Shown here: in pieces, positions 1 to 13,489 of the stretch
Layout: every line of letters starts with the position of its first letter
How positions within the stretch are numbered: the stretch's first letter is position 1
NCBI GenBank assembly: GCA_034190875.2
Contig: CM067343.1
Coordinates: 14,997,073 to 15,061,072 of the forward strand
Direction: 5' to 3'
DNA from: Urechis unicinctus
Taxonomy: Eukaryota; Annelida; Polychaeta; Xenopneusta; Urechidae
Length of the DNA: 64,000 bases
The notes under the pieces: model-generated
Database searches by the model: none
What the model was told of the DNA's origin: nothing
What the model saw: only the letters and a program-made list of their open reading frames with translations
Program-made: the position numbers and the translations under genes

Positions 1-367
1 ACACGAAATGATTCATTCAATGATGCAAACAATGACAGGTGATAGATTTCCCTTGCCACCAACTTTAGGTACAGAATAGGATGAAAGGGGTGTTTTATTG
101 GACAGTTATGAACTTTATGAGGTCATAGTGGTTGATACATTGGCACAAACCGCATTGGCTTTATTGAGTGCTCGTAGATGAAAAGTTAATATGAATTGCG
201 TCAATAAGGCTAATCCCGTGTAAGCTAAGGCGGAGGATGTAAATAGGTGATGTTTAATGTAAGTTGATAAGCAGCAAATACGTTCTACGTGTTGAATGTG
301 GAAGTTAGATAGAATCTTAGTATTTTGTGAATGCCCGCAATACAAATTTGTCACACACACTTAGCGA

Positions 368-1883
368 TTGAGACTCACTTTGGTAAACGCAGCGTCCACC
401 TCAAGCAAGGACATGATGTCATCTGAATTACAAAAGCAGAATAGTTACGAAAAGCAAATAAAGTATTGATCGCAGCACACAGTGAAAGGAATAAGGCATT
501 ACACATATCATTACCAGATGACTAGCGGCGCTTGCTCTACGGTGTGATAGTGGGTGTCGCCATAAATACATACCTGTATAGGTGCGTTATCCATGAAGCG
601 ATCCCTTCTTCTTCAGTAATTGTCGGATGAGCGGGTCCCGTGTATAATGCGATTGTCGATGAAGATTGTAATAGCTACCATTTTGGGAGGTTTTGGGAGG
701 ATTCATCGTGGCGCAGTACTGTTCTTAACCAAAATACGCTTTAGACCGTCCAATATCTTCTCTTCAAACCACGAAAAGACAACATAATTGATCGACGACT
801 TTAAGTTGATTAAATATGCTCGCTATCTCAATCACTAGTTCCAGTCCGCTGGTGATCACACGAATGCCTGAACTCAGAATGGCCATGTATACGACATAAG
901 GAGCTTGGCAGATGAAGAACACAATGATGATGCTCATTAACATGACGGTAATCTAGAATTCTTCCTTCTGGGCAGCTCCGGCCGTGCTACAATATTGATT
1001 ACTGACCATGTTAAACTTCAGATAGCGTGTAGTGTGTGTGATGAGGCATCAATTGAGCACAAGAAGCAGGTAGAAGGGTACAATGAACACGATGAAGCCA
1101 TTGAACAACCAGTGATAGACGATTATGAACCCGGTGCCATAAATAACGCTGGCCCTTGTTTGAGTTACATGGTGTTGGTGATACTGTCAATCGCGGTGAC
1201 GAACTGCACTGCATATAAGTTAGGTACGATGAAGGAAACGGTGAGGATGATGAAGTTAACTATGGAGGCTTTCTTAACCGTGCATATTATTCCAGCGAGG
1301 AATGGCCGACAAATGGCGATGAAGCTTTCTACAACCAACTTTACAATTAGCCATATCGAGGCCATCAAGAAAATCTGCATGAAAATACCGACAATGTGGG
1401 CATAGTACGTAAAATAATTGTATGAGGCATGTCCTGTGAAGTGATGTTCAATGTATTTGATGGAGAGCAAAACCATGAACAAAAGTTCTGCTGATGCTAG
1501 TGAAATTAGATGAGAGTTGGTCAAGGTGAACATACTCTTGCGGAGTATTCTAAACCTCAAACTATTGGTTATATGTATCTGTTGATGATATGGGGGGAGA
1601 GGGGGGGTGCAGGATGCGCTGCCTGGGACAGTTCCTTATGGTAAGAGTAGTTAAATATCATGTTATAAGTAGAGTGAATTAATGCTGGCCATGAGGAACT
1701 AATCGCGTCCGCCATTTTAATTCTGTGGACTGTTCCACCAAACTCACAGCAAATCCTGAGACTGAAGATTCTTCGTTGCGGGTAAGACCGCTTTGTGTCC
1801 GTCTTAGTACAAGCCACAATCGATGTTTCCACAACAAAGGGAAATAAAATAAACAGCAAAGACGAATTGTTGATTGAACACAT
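368..1883 (-). pseudogene. Decayed class A (rhodopsin-type) GPCR, copy in A1
   Basis: This is a seven-transmembrane receptor gene of the FMRFamide-receptor-like or chemoreceptor-like kind, with an unknown ligand. Reading the minus strand from 1,883, a signal-like start (MCSINNSS then LLFILFPFVVE) leads into an ectodomain. TM1 is missing. TM2-TM4 lie at about 1,165-1,545 with LTNSHLISLASAELL and, at the end of TM3, ESFIAICRP where DRY would be expected. TM5 is near 1,065-1,135. TM6 near 875-945 carries FFICQAPYVVY, a good match to the usual FxxCxxPY. TM7 near 760-800 has SSINYVVFSWF in the NPxxY position, followed by a helix-8-like stretch. A C-tail ends at a CAG|GTATGT donor (last exon base 574), and a possible last exon lies near 368-425. 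Several stops and frame shifts make it non-functional as read. Family assignment rests on motif recognition only. Confidence 0.72.
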
Positions 1884-2109
1884 ATCGGACGTAGTGCGCT
1901 GTGTATGACAGCGCACCAAGATAGACATAAATAAAGGCAAAATGTCGTGTCTATTAGACCAAGTGGCAACCATAATAATGTTGCAAAAGGGTGCATTTTG
2001 GTAAAATTTAGGATAATCAAAAGTAATGCATGGTGGTAGCTATGTCCCATGAGGGATGTAATTCAAATTTCTCTGCTGACCTAGCAGGCGTGTCGCAGCA
2101 AGTTCTATA

Positions 2110-2287
<178 letters not shown>

Positions 2288-2689
2288 TAAGCTAAACTCA
2301 GTTAGTTCAAATGCAGCCTGTTTAGATATTGGCTTAAGGGCCCAATTACTCCTGGCACCAATATAGTCGGGCTCGAGATCAATGTTCATCTTGAGATCAA
2401 TAAAAACGGTGCCAATAACCACAGAAGTTGTATTGGTGCTTCCTTATCATAACATCTTTGAAGATATGTTATGCAGTACTTCGGCAGGAGCAGATTATTG
2501 CTGCTAGTGCTCACTCACCAAGCACAGTTGGAACAAAACGGGTAATGATGCTAAAATCGGCGACAGTATGACATAATAGCGACACGGGTTCCTGCTGTGG
2601 TCAGTCTCCCTGTGGCCATCGTGATGACCAAATGATCCATGCTTTAAAGTTTGATGGCTCTAATTGGTAAAGATATGGTACGCTAAATG

Positions 2690-4000
2690 TTAGCAAAAAT
2701 ACATGTTAATCGTCTCTGCAGCAACTCGTTGGAGGTACGTAAATTGGTTCTTTAATCCGTCACAATAATTGCCTAGGTGAGTAGCCTCAGCGATACAATG
2801 TCTAACGCTTTTTGACTCGCACTTAAGTATATTGGTGAAACAAAGTCCAAAGGACAGTGTACACATAAACAGTCTTATGTATTGCGGTACAGCCTGAATC
2901 ATCAGAATAGGCAATCTTGGGGGTTTTTATGTAAAAATGAAGCAGCGCAATAGCAATGTTAATGGAAGCTCATGTTAACTGAGCAACACTTATGGCAAGC
3001 AGTCAAAAAATATTGGAAACATCCACACGACGGCTCTCTGTAATCTGGGCAAAGGTGAAAGCACACAAGGTGCTAGTCTGCCTAAATAACCGTCCTACCG
3101 TTATACGGAAAAACGTTTGCTGGGTGATAAATTTGTCTGTGTTTATAGAAGACATAACTGTTGTCAAGATGTATTGGATAGATCCAGACGACGGCTCTCT
3201 ATTATCTGGGCAAAGGTGAATGCTTACGAGGTACTAGTCTGCCTAAATAGCTATCCTACTGTTACACGTTAGAACATCGCCGGGCGATAACTTTTTCTGC
3301 GTTTGTATAAGACATAACTGTTGTATTTCGGGCAAGGCGGCAACACCAATAGCATTACCGACTAATCGATTGGACAAAGTTTGAGTGGGAACACTGCTCA
3401 GTTCTTGTTAAATTCATAAGCGTATTAAATGACAAATATGACTAATTGTACCTAAGACAGAGTATCTATAGATCTAGGCATCATTGTTTGTACTCGACAT
3501 CGACAGATAATGATGTAAACGAGTTGTTATATTGTCGCCATATTAATTTATGCATCCACCATAGAGTACGTGCATCCATCCGTGGAGCTCGGAGCAGTCG
3601 AAGAGGGTCCTGGTTGCATTGTGGAACTTTTCTGTGCCTACCTACAACGCGTCCTTTCTCTCTTGATATCCATAACGGATCAATAGAAGTGACTCAATGT
3701 CCACATGATTACACAATGACTTATGCACGGCGTCTGCAATGGTTCCCTGAATAAGCTTTCACGAACTTATAGATGACTTCCCTACTTCTTATTTGATTTA
3801 GCTTTGTTGAAAAAATAACGTGACGCAATGTACATCATATAAATGCGGTAACAATTCTAAATATAGACGTCCATTCCGAAATAAATATTGAGCCTCGAGA
3901 CATACGAATGCCCAAATGATAAACAATACATGGCTTGGAATTAAGAGCTGCTGCTGTGAGCGATTTGGTAGCTGCTCGGATGGAATAACATATGAGGGAA
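2690..4000 (+). repeat. Internal direct repeat, first copy (A1)
   Basis: The sequence recurs, diverged, at about 5,750-6,900. Shared landmarks are GCAGCAACTCGTTGG, the ACGGCTCT/GGCAAAGGTGAA stretch, the GGCAAGGCGGCAACACC stretch, ATAACGTGAC and AGCTGCTGCTG. A piece of the same block is at 7,230-7,460 and another at 10,240-10,560. The ACGGCTCTCT to TGCCTAAATA piece is itself doubled at 3,030 and 3,190. Open frames here (for example 3,446-3,754) are not kept between the copies. Confidence 0.55.
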
Positions 4001-4149
4001 CTCGTTCACAATCGTGCTATTATTGAGCGGGAAGTGACGTGGCATACTATTTTATCTAGATGTCTACATTTGGTCTCGTGACATATTCACCATTTCAGTA
4101 ATAGCAAAGGTGTAATGATAGAGTCAATCACCGCACGAGTGTTTATGAC

Positions 4150-4900
4150 GGCATCATTTCAAATATTGTTTATGCACATCACTGCACCTAGACTCGTATT
4201 GGTTCACTGATGACCATGTCAGAAGGACGTTCCACCAATATGCATGAACGAGAGCAGCTCTATGGCTGATATATTGGGCTTCATTCCACTGATGCATAAT
4301 TCAGCTCGAGAATTGGATGTAGCATAAAACGCTAACACACGTTCCATAACCTAACGTGAACGTAATTCAACCATCACTAGACCAGCATTGTAAATTTGCG
4401 AAAGACGACATACAAGTTGTCAGCTTGAAGCATTATTGCCTGAACGCAGAGGAAACCAAGGGTTGAGAAGTCTGACAACATGTTTATAAACAGGGAAAAC
4501 ACAGCTTATAAGAGAAGCTATGACACCAATCACGCTGTTCTTTGATGTAAATAGACTCCCAATATGAGGACGTCAGCTCTTATGCGCTTTCTTATCGACT
4601 TGGAATACATTAACAACGAAACAGTGACAACAACGCCCAATATCAACTGACCATTCACATAACAGCAGTTTACGCAGTTTACATTAGTAGCTGTGGCATA
4701 TTTAATCGTAGCAATTGTACATGAAACAGCTGGGTCTTACTTTTCTTAAGATGTAACGTAATTGAAGGGCAGTTGGTGAATACATTCCATTTCAGATCCG
4801 TCTGTTACCAGAATGCATAGCCACGACACGTTGTATTTTATCCATTACAATGTTATATACTGATCATCGTTTTTATTATAAGTGGCTAACCAGTTTTGAA
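4150..4900 (+). repeat. Block E piece inside A1
   Basis: The sequence matches the middle of block E (for instance AACGTAATTCAACCATCACT and CATTATTGCCTGAACG), as at 33,060-33,150 and 40,490-40,565. Its counterpart in A2 is 46,260-47,110, which has an extra segment of about 65 bp near 46,385. No open frame worth calling is present. Confidence 0.5.
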
Positions 4901-5749
4901 AACTCCGGCTTCATACTCTTAGATAAATATCCAAGGCCCCAGCCCTAGTCAATTTAGCAAACAAGTGTCTATGTAAGGCTGACCATTAATATGAAACTTT
5001 CGGATATTTCTGATCACGTTTTGCCGCTGGCGCAGAACCATAGGCGTCCGTTGAATTAAGGGACCCATATATCAGTTCCGAGTCATCAGATTCTGACAGT
5101 GTTGAAGAGTAACAAATGAATTCAATTCATAATCAGCATTAAAGTACCCCGTTTGTTTGGTCTAGAACAATCTGAAGAAGTAAATTCTTCGGGCACGTAC
5201 ATCGACTCTACAATGGCATCTTTACCAAATAAATGATCCATTTCCTAATAAGAAAACACGGCTTCTGTCTTTGTGTAACGTGAGCGTAGCTCATATTTGG
5301 TTAGTCACGTCAGACCACGCGATTTCTTACCGGGTACAGACAACTAACTAATCGGCTATAATTGCGTTTGAACTCGAATAATCTTTAAGGTTTATGCTTA
5401 CATAGAAGATAGAAGTCATCACCCAGTTGGCGTTTCTAATTTCACATCAACGTCAAGCTAAAAGTACCCAAAGTAGCAATGGCACAAAAAAAACCATCCA
5501 ATCAAAAACTTGAAACAGCTGGGTCTTGAAATTTACCTTTCTTAAGATCCCCTGAGGTAAAAAACGCCAACGATATTCAGGCCCTACCGCGAGCTCGCTC
5601 AAGTGATATAGATGTGCAGATGAAATTGGTCGAATATCACATGAACCATGACCTAAGCAAAGAGTACATGGTTCCGTTGAGCATATGAATTTTATGTCTG
5701 CTCTGTAAACATGAAATTAACTGTAAAGGGCTCACACGTTGATGCAACA

Positions 5750-6900
5750 ACACAAAGCCTCCTCGACAGCAACTCGTTGGATGAACGTTAATTGATACTG
5801 TAATTCTTCACAATAAGTGCCAGGGTGAGTCTCCTAAGCGGAACATCAGAGAAACCCATCAGAGCATAGTTATACCACTGTATATAACAGATGAAGCAGC
5901 GCTGGATGCAATGTCGCGGATAGAATAGGCTCACAGTGATTCAGCCGCACTAAACGCAGTAATGATTTATGGGTAACATCAAGATGACGGCTCTTCTTTA
6001 CTCTAGGCAAGGGTCAATGCCAATCTGCACCAGACACACGAGGTGGTAGTCTGCCTAGATTGCACTCCTGTTCACGGTAACACGTTATTTGCATTTGTAT
6101 AATGCATCATTGTTGTATTTCTGACAAGGCGGCAACACCATGCAACATTCAGAGGACTGATCGATTGCCCAATGTATGGTGGTGGTAGTTTGGGGAGGGA
6201 TGAGGGGGGGGGGGGAGGTATGAGACCGTACCTATGACAGCATATGCATTGAGCTAGGTATTATTGTTAGTTCATCCAACATCGACAGCCAATAATGGAA
6301 ATTAGTTGTTTTATTGTTATATTAATATATGTATCATACTTGGAGTAGATGCATCCTACCGTGGCGCAGAACCCTTTGGTGAGAACTCTAATTGCACATT
6401 GGATAGGTTATGTATCTGCCTAGAATTCTTCTTTCCCCTTCTTTTTGCCCACAGAGGATTAACTAAGTGACTCCCTGTCCAAGAGGCAAAACAATGACAC
6501 ATGAGCGTCCACAAAGATTCGCTCAATGAGCTATGTTAGCTGTGTTTGACAAATAACGTGACAAATTGGAATTATGAATGAGGTAACAATGTAGTGGCAG
6601 TCGACAAAATCGAAAAGTTTTCTGGGGACAGAACAGGTGTGACAACAACAGTACTGGGAATTGGACATTAGCATGTCGGCTACGACATAAAGATTAAGCA
6701 TCAAACACATTCCGTTCAGACGCGGGATAACAAGAAACCACCTTTGCATTGGCATAAAGAGCAGCTGCTGCTGGGACACATATGTAAATTATTCCAACAG
6801 CTGCTAGTCGGATGTTAAGAATGGTTTTATGTGTTCAATGTGCAGCATGGCTCGATGACATAAAAGACCTTACGGGCATGAATGCACACCGTTGTTTTGG
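5750..6900 (+). repeat. Internal direct repeat, second copy (A1)
   Basis: This is the diverged partner of 2,690-4,000. It includes a G-rich stretch with a 12-base G run (6,204-6,215). On the minus strand an open frame of 82 codons (6,531-6,779) reads MSQQQLLFMPMQRWFLVIPR; its A2 copy is open further upstream of the match. It is not recognised as any protein and is absent as a frame from the first copy, so it is probably chance. Confidence 0.5.
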
Positions 6901-7639
6901 AGATGTGCGATACAATTGCGAAACAGTTACAAAAATGTAGATAAGGAGACTGCGAAATATCGAATAAGTGCGCAAGCCACCCTAACAATCCTAGTCATTT
7001 AAAATAATTGTTGTCACACAGTGGTACTTGGTGATAGCAAAGTGATATGATATTTTACCCACATATCTCTGCTGACCCATCACCGTAGACCCTGAACTGT
7101 GTGAGTTTAAAAAACTAAGCCGAGTATACCGGGATCTAATTGCCCCTGGCACAAGTTCAGTCAAGCTCTGCAAGAATGTTCAAGCAGTATTTGTTAATAC
7201 GCTTGCTCTGTCAGACGATCAGTCCTGACGGAAAACTTAAAATTGGTGGGTAGGGGGGCGGGTAAAGCTGATCGGCTCTTTGTCGTAAATCGATTGTTAA
7301 TTCACGAACGAAAAAAATAATAATTACCATACATATGACAGCATATATATCGAGCTAGGCATCATCGTTTGTTTGCCTAACATCGACGTCCAATAATGTT
7401 AATGAGGTTTTGTCATGTTAATTTATGCATCGCGTCTGGAGTAGATGAATCCATCCTTGGCACGTCGATCACTAGATGGGGCACCAGCTTGCATTGTGCA
7501 TAAGTAATGTGTATGCCGAAGAGACTTTCCCTGAATAACATATCAATACAATTGACTCATGGTCTAAGCAACAACGCAATGACACGGGTTAGCCGTCTAC
7601 AAAGGCAACCTTAATGAGCCCAAAACGATCGAACATTTT

Positions 7640-9430
7640 TTGTTTAATCAGGATAATATTGTAAATTATTAAACAAATAGTTCATTAAAGCGAATAGTCT
7701 GTCTGTAGCTTACTAGATGACAGTCGACTGAAAGACAAGTGGTGATTGTAAAAGTGCCTTCGTCTGGTGTATTAAGTCTATTAACTCGGGACCGATTGAA
7801 ATAGAAGTGCGTGAAACTGACGCAAGTGAGCGATCTAACACTTGATAAAGTAATTGATCTTGATCAGCAAACTGGTCGACATCTTGATATGTTGATGCTG
7901 GGAATATTGACTTATGGACGTTAAGCAGTACAAAGGTTTCCCGTCATCAGAAAGTAAATCTTACATTGTATTCAACTACGAAATGTTGACAGAAAGTCCT
8001 AACTGACAAACGAGTAGCACAAAAGGGCGCATGGTAGAATATCGTACTTGGGGATTAAGCTTGTTAAAACCACAATTAAAGACTCAACTTGACCGATGGA
8101 CTTTACGCCACGACTACCAAACAATTGCAGTTGGGTTTTAGCACGGTGGTGACCACGGCTAGCTGTTGATAACATGTATATTTATCCATGCGTCAATATA
8201 ACCGTCGTTCAATTCAATTAAAGCAGTGATCACATATCACAAATGGGCAGCGACCCCACAGGTATAACAACATACGCTGAGTGACAACACCATTGCCTGC
8301 GCTCATAAAATGCATCCCAAAATGAAATATGCAAATCGCCCTGTATTTAATTCATGTAGCTGCAACGAGACACCTGTTCACAATGCCGTTCATTTCCAAT
8401 AATTGTTCTCGTATTGTGGTCAATATTACTAGCAACGATTAGAGGGGCGGCATGGCATTTTTCATTGGCTAGCTGGCAAGAAAAACGCTATCAGCGACCA
8501 GCAAGTGATGATTCTTGAAGTGACACCGACCGAAATTAGCTTGACAAGGGAAAAACTAATTGAGAAACTACCCGAGGGAATAGATTCATTGTGTACCACT
8601 ATGAAGTCCTTTCAATGATGTGTTATGGTTAAGCCATGCCTATTATGTGCTATGGTGAAGCCCCGAACATGATATATTATGGTGAAGCTAAATATATGAC
8701 GTGTTGTGGTGAAGCCGTGTACGTGATGTGGTGTGATGATGCCCTGTACGTGATGTGTTGTGATGAAGCCATGAACGTGATGTGTTGTGATGAAGCCCTT
8801 TATATGATGTTTTGTGGTAAAGTACTATATATATGATGTGTTGTAATGTACGTGATGTCGTAAGTTGAAGCCATGCCCAAGATTGTGTACAATAAATGCC
8901 ATGCCCCAGTCGTAGTATCGTGTGAGTTTATCATAAATGTGGTTTGGTGAGGCCATGTGTGGTGAGCAGATATCTGAGATACTGAAAAGTCTATGTGGAT
9001 GGATAGGGCCATGTCAGTGATGTGGTGTGGTGAGACCCTGCCAAAGGGGCGCTATGGTGGTGTCATGTTAATGATGTTCTAATGAGATACAGCATCAATT
9101 ATGTGGTCTAGTAAGACCATGTTAATGATGCTGTATAAGTGGATATGGTCAATGAGTTGATATGATGCGGATATGTCAGTGATGTAGTATGGTTCGTCGA
9201 TGCATATTATACAGTATTGTGATGCAATGTCATTGAAATAGTATGGTGAGTCTATGTCAATGATAACGTATGGAGAGGCAATGTCAATGATACGGTATGT
9301 TGCGTCCTTGTCAGGTGATATGGTACGGTAAGTTGATGTCTATTGTAGAGCATGATGAGGCTATGCCTATGATATGGAGTGCTTAGCCTGAGCCTATGAT
9401 GTGTTATGGTTAGTTCAACTGTAAGTACTT
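7640..9430 (+). repeat. Left arm of a large inverted repeat
   Basis: The segment 7,640-8,370 plus the minisatellite matches the reverse complement of 29,765-30,880, and of the shortened 19,680-20,515. For example GTACAAAGGTTTCCCG near 7,930 pairs with CGGGAAACCTTTGTAC near 30,593. The stretch 8,370-8,870 has no partner in the right arm. Confidence 0.75.
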
Positions 9431-9760
9431 GCTTTTGTCGCTGCGATCTCCCCACCTCGGTGGCCTTGATCCCGTAGGTACTGTGTTTACATTGAAACAG
9501 TTACTGGCAATTTAGCTAGTTGTCAATCTTTTGCTGTGTTTTTCATTGGATGAATAAGCGAAATGAGTGAACGAAAAAGTACTTTACATTTTATGTTATG
9601 GTGAGGCTATTCCTTCATATGGTATGTAGCGACTTTGACTATGATATGGTCATGTGAGGCCATGTCAGTAATATGGTAATGTGAGGCTATGTAAATGATA
9701 TGGTTTGGTGCGGCTAAGCCCATGATATATTATGTTGCGGCAATGTCAATGATATTGTAA
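8620..9760 (+). repeat. GATGAAGCC-type minisatellite
   Basis: The left part consists of units of about 27 bp built on CTGTACGTGATGTGTTGTGA plus TGAAGCC. The right part is looser, with units around GATATGGTGAGGCTATGTCA. The unit is not a fixed length and reading frames through it are incidental. T2 begins inside this array. Confidence 0.75.
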
Positions 9761-12319
9761 GACACATGCGCTATTCTTGTGTCATAGAAATGACTTGCTT
9801 TGCGACTCTGCTGTCCTCATTTAGCTACTTATAACAAATCAAGCTACTATACAATTTAAAACGGGCAAGATAGGCTAAACAAACTGTGACAGATAATTGA
9901 GCAGTCGCGAATTCTGGCATAAAACGATGCGTCATAATGATATTTCAAGTTTTAACACTGCTGGACAAGTGTTATCGTCTGTAAAAACAAGACCTTAGCA
10001 ACATGAAATACATGCGCAACATTGATACAGCATAATGAGAGGAGGGCGCTTGGATATACTGCGAACAATTACTTAACTACTACGAGGCAATAGGGAATTT
10101 CCTTGCAACAAATACATCTGAAGTGCACAAGCTAGTATCAAAAATCTGGCAAGTACAGAGTAACACATTAGCGCGTTATAATGCTGCTGAATTTTACTGA
10201 TAAAGCAGCGCCGTAAACAATAGCGTTAATTGGCAAAGCCTCAGATGCACGAGGTGCTAGTGTGCCTAGGTAGCGTCCTACCGTTGCAAGGTAATACGCA
10301 GCTAGGCGATTACATTGTCTGCATTCATATATTACAGCACTGTTGCATTTCTGACAAGCCGGCAACAACACTTGTCAACCAGACGACTAATTTATGGCAT
10401 GAAAGTTGGTGGAGGGGTGTGGAAGAGTGAAACTGTTCAGCTCTTTTCGTATGTTGCTTGTTCAATTCATAAGCATATAAGATAACCAATATATCTCACG
10501 GTTCCAATGATAGCATTTATATACAGCTAGGCAGCATTGTTAGTATTTTAACCGTGGTCATCCGCACTCGTCATGATTATAGCGATGAAGACAAGACGTT
10601 GATTGAATGGTAACTGGAAAACGGTTTTTTATTCAAGAATGTGGGTTTGAATTCCGTATCTCGCATGTCGGAATATAAATTACAAAACAGTGATATTGAT
10701 TAATTTAGGTGATGTCCAGAGGCTTCTGTTGAGCTGGAACTCATACTGCGACAGTGACTATATCGTTTCCCTTATACTGAATGTGATTTTAACTTTTGGT
10801 GACGGAGGTTTTTAAGCAAGTGTGTGGCGTCGTCAACAAGCTTGGAGGTACAATTACCTTCAGCAATTAGCGTAAAATAGGGATCAAACGGGCTGATGTT
10901 CATTGTTAAGGGAATTGACAGGTTTGGAATGCGTACTTTCAAGGGCTCTAATCGCTTCACCTGGACTATTCAATTTGGAAACTAGCCAGATCATATCATT
11001 AACTTCCGAAGCCAAGGATTGGTATTTAATAGGAAGGGGGCTTATGACTCCACAATGGTTGACGACAGTTATTACGATGAATACATAAGTTCAAATTGAT
11101 AACGACGGTCACAAACCGTTTTCAATAAAATGTTTGCTTCTACCAATACGGACGATGCAAATCTGTAAAGAAAAGGCAACACGTAGCTGTTTTAATGTAC
11201 TATGGAAGAGTACTGATATGCAAACACAACAGTAGGACAAAATCGGTCACACAGCAAACACAGTCTCAACTGGCCGCTGCTTATTCACAGTAATTAATGC
11301 TTGGAATAATCCTATCCTAATGAACCGTATTGACTGGGCATTTACTACATCTAATACTTTAATGGCATTAATGATATTGCTGGCAATGGTGTCGCATTGT
11401 ATTCAATAGACCATGTCTCATGCGGAATAATAATCGTCGGTAATTTGGCAAAAGGCTCCATGTTTTGATCAACATAGGCTTACATTTTACGGCATTGTCC
11501 CTAACGATTTAAACATCATAGCCACATCAAAAGAGCACATTTACTGCGACATAATTTACTTCTAAGGGTAATAACTCCGATCTCATATATCATATAAGAT
11601 TGCGAAAGCATATCAGGTCGTTTTTCCTGGACCAACCCTCATCATCACAACGTTCTCTGAAGAATAAATCGCGGTCGCGGTCGCCCCTCATTTAAACAAA
11701 TTCACAATGATCGATGATAGCTGTCATCCTCCATTAACACAGGAATATCATCAAAGATGTCACATCACAATATTGTTAAGTTTGACTGCATATTCAAGTA
11801 TATTTTTAGCAAGCTGATGGAACAACGGTTAGCAACTGTCTTAAAAAATTATTGTACAAAGAGTTTATCCCCAAAGTTAGCCAAACTATGCAATATTGTT
11901 TCTCAGTGATTAACAGCTGTATCATAAGAGATATCTCGCAGCCAACAAATATTCATGACACAAGGCATAATAAAAAAATAATGCTACTCTCTACCTTCCA
12001 GGTGACATACAGTAAAATAACGTTTGCCAATCATTGCCAACAACTGTAAGAGAATAAAATGAAATGGGTGTTTATAAAGTAGTTTTGAGCTGTCGATACA
12101 TTGCCTAACACTAACACTGGCTTGAAATAGTACTCTAACTCCATGCAAGTGCGGTGGTACTTAATGTCAATTGATTGGCTGCTAAAAACTTCCAGGTGAT
12201 GTTTGCTGACGGCATTGAGATTGCAAATTAGCTTTGGTGATGCTCAAAAACTATTGAGGCTTCGTAGCAAGTTATATTGTGAATGCATGTAGTACCAGTT
12301 TGTCAAGCACACATGAGGC

Positions 12320-12955
12320 TCATTTTTCGGCAACTACAGTGTCTACATTAAGTAAGTACATGCTTTCACGGGCTACACAATAGCAGAAGAAATAGTCACA
12401 ACAAGCACATAATGTATTTAGAAAAAAATCAGCCAATACTCTCGGCATAAACAGATGACGTTCAGAGCGTGCTCCATGGTGTGATGGTGGGTGGGTGAAA
12501 TTAGTGCAGGTTTCAACGCCATCAATACACACCTCTTCATGTGCGCTGACTTTTGTAAGGCTTTTTTCTTCAGTAATTGTCAGATGAGCGTGTCCCGTGT
12601 ACAATGTGATTGTCGATAAAGATTGTAAGAGCTGCCATTTTGGGAGGTTTTGTAAGGATTCAATAAAATTGATATTTGACCTTGAGGCAATCAGAAATAC
12701 TGCTACTTCAATGAACTGTTCTAATCTTCTGGTGATCACATGAATGCCTAAACTCAGTATGGCCATGTATACGACATAAAAGTCCATGCAGATGAAGATC
12801 ACAATGATGATGCTCATCAACATGATTGTAATGTAACTCTCCTTCTTGACGGCTCTAGTCGTATTCCCATATGGATCACTTCTCATGCTGCGCTGCAGAT
12901 ACGGTAGAGACTTACGAACCTCCCGGATGAGGCATCCATTGAGCACATAGGTCAC
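12320..12955 (-). pseudogene. GPCR 3' half (TM6-TM7-C-tail), copy in T1
   Basis: A 211-residue open frame begins in the third intracellular loop (LIREVRKSLPYLQ). It continues through TM6 (SIIIVIFICMDFYVVYMAIL, residues about 47-66) and TM7 (IEVAVFLIASRSNINFI, residues about 82-97), then a C-tail with LYTGHAHLTITEEK. Compared with A1, TM6 has lost the CxxP motif (ICMDF for ICQAP), and the NYVVFSWF end of TM7 plus helix 8 are missing. The frame probably leaves the exon at a GAAGAG|GTGTGT donor (last exon base 12,533), so its final part reads through the intron to a conserved 3' exon near 12,320-12,380. TM1-TM5 are absent upstream. This piece is not retained in T2. Confidence 0.68.
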
Positions 12956-13489
12956 AATTTAACTGCACATTCAAGTAAATATCAAGTGCTCCGATAGAAA
13001 AGCAGTTTGAAGCAACCATGTTGATGCCAATTAGATGCAAATATAGTTTAAAACGACCTTACTAACCGGTAGCTATCTTCTCGTAGTAGCTGTAATATAC
13101 ATTGTTGTGTCTGAGTGATGACCAACTACACCATTGAATATAAGAAAACAAAGCATGGTAAGAGATTAATGCAATCCACTAGCATACGGGTGAATGACCT
13201 CAGCACGGGTGAATGACCTCATAAAATGCATCCAAAAAATTGAATATATACATCGCACCACCTCCAATACCTGTGGCTGCAAGGGGCACTCATTCCAAAT
13301 GCTGCTCATGCTCAATAATACTCATATATTTGTCAGTAAAACTAGCAACGAAGAGAGTGGCAGCATGGCATTATACATAATCTAGCTGGAAAGACAAACG
13401 CCATCATGACCAGCCTGTAATGCTTCTTGTATTGACACTGAACTTACGCAGCTTTACAATTAGAAAAAAATGAGTGAGTAAAGGGTGAA

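Noticed and set aside
995-1405. 136-codon plus-strand frame
   Set aside because: It is antisense to the transmembrane region of the A1 receptor, which has recognisable motifs on the minus strand.
10640-10720. tRNA-like B box (GGGTTTGAATTCCG)
   Set aside because: There is no A box or cloverleaf partner upstream; a single short match is not enough for a tRNA or SINE call.
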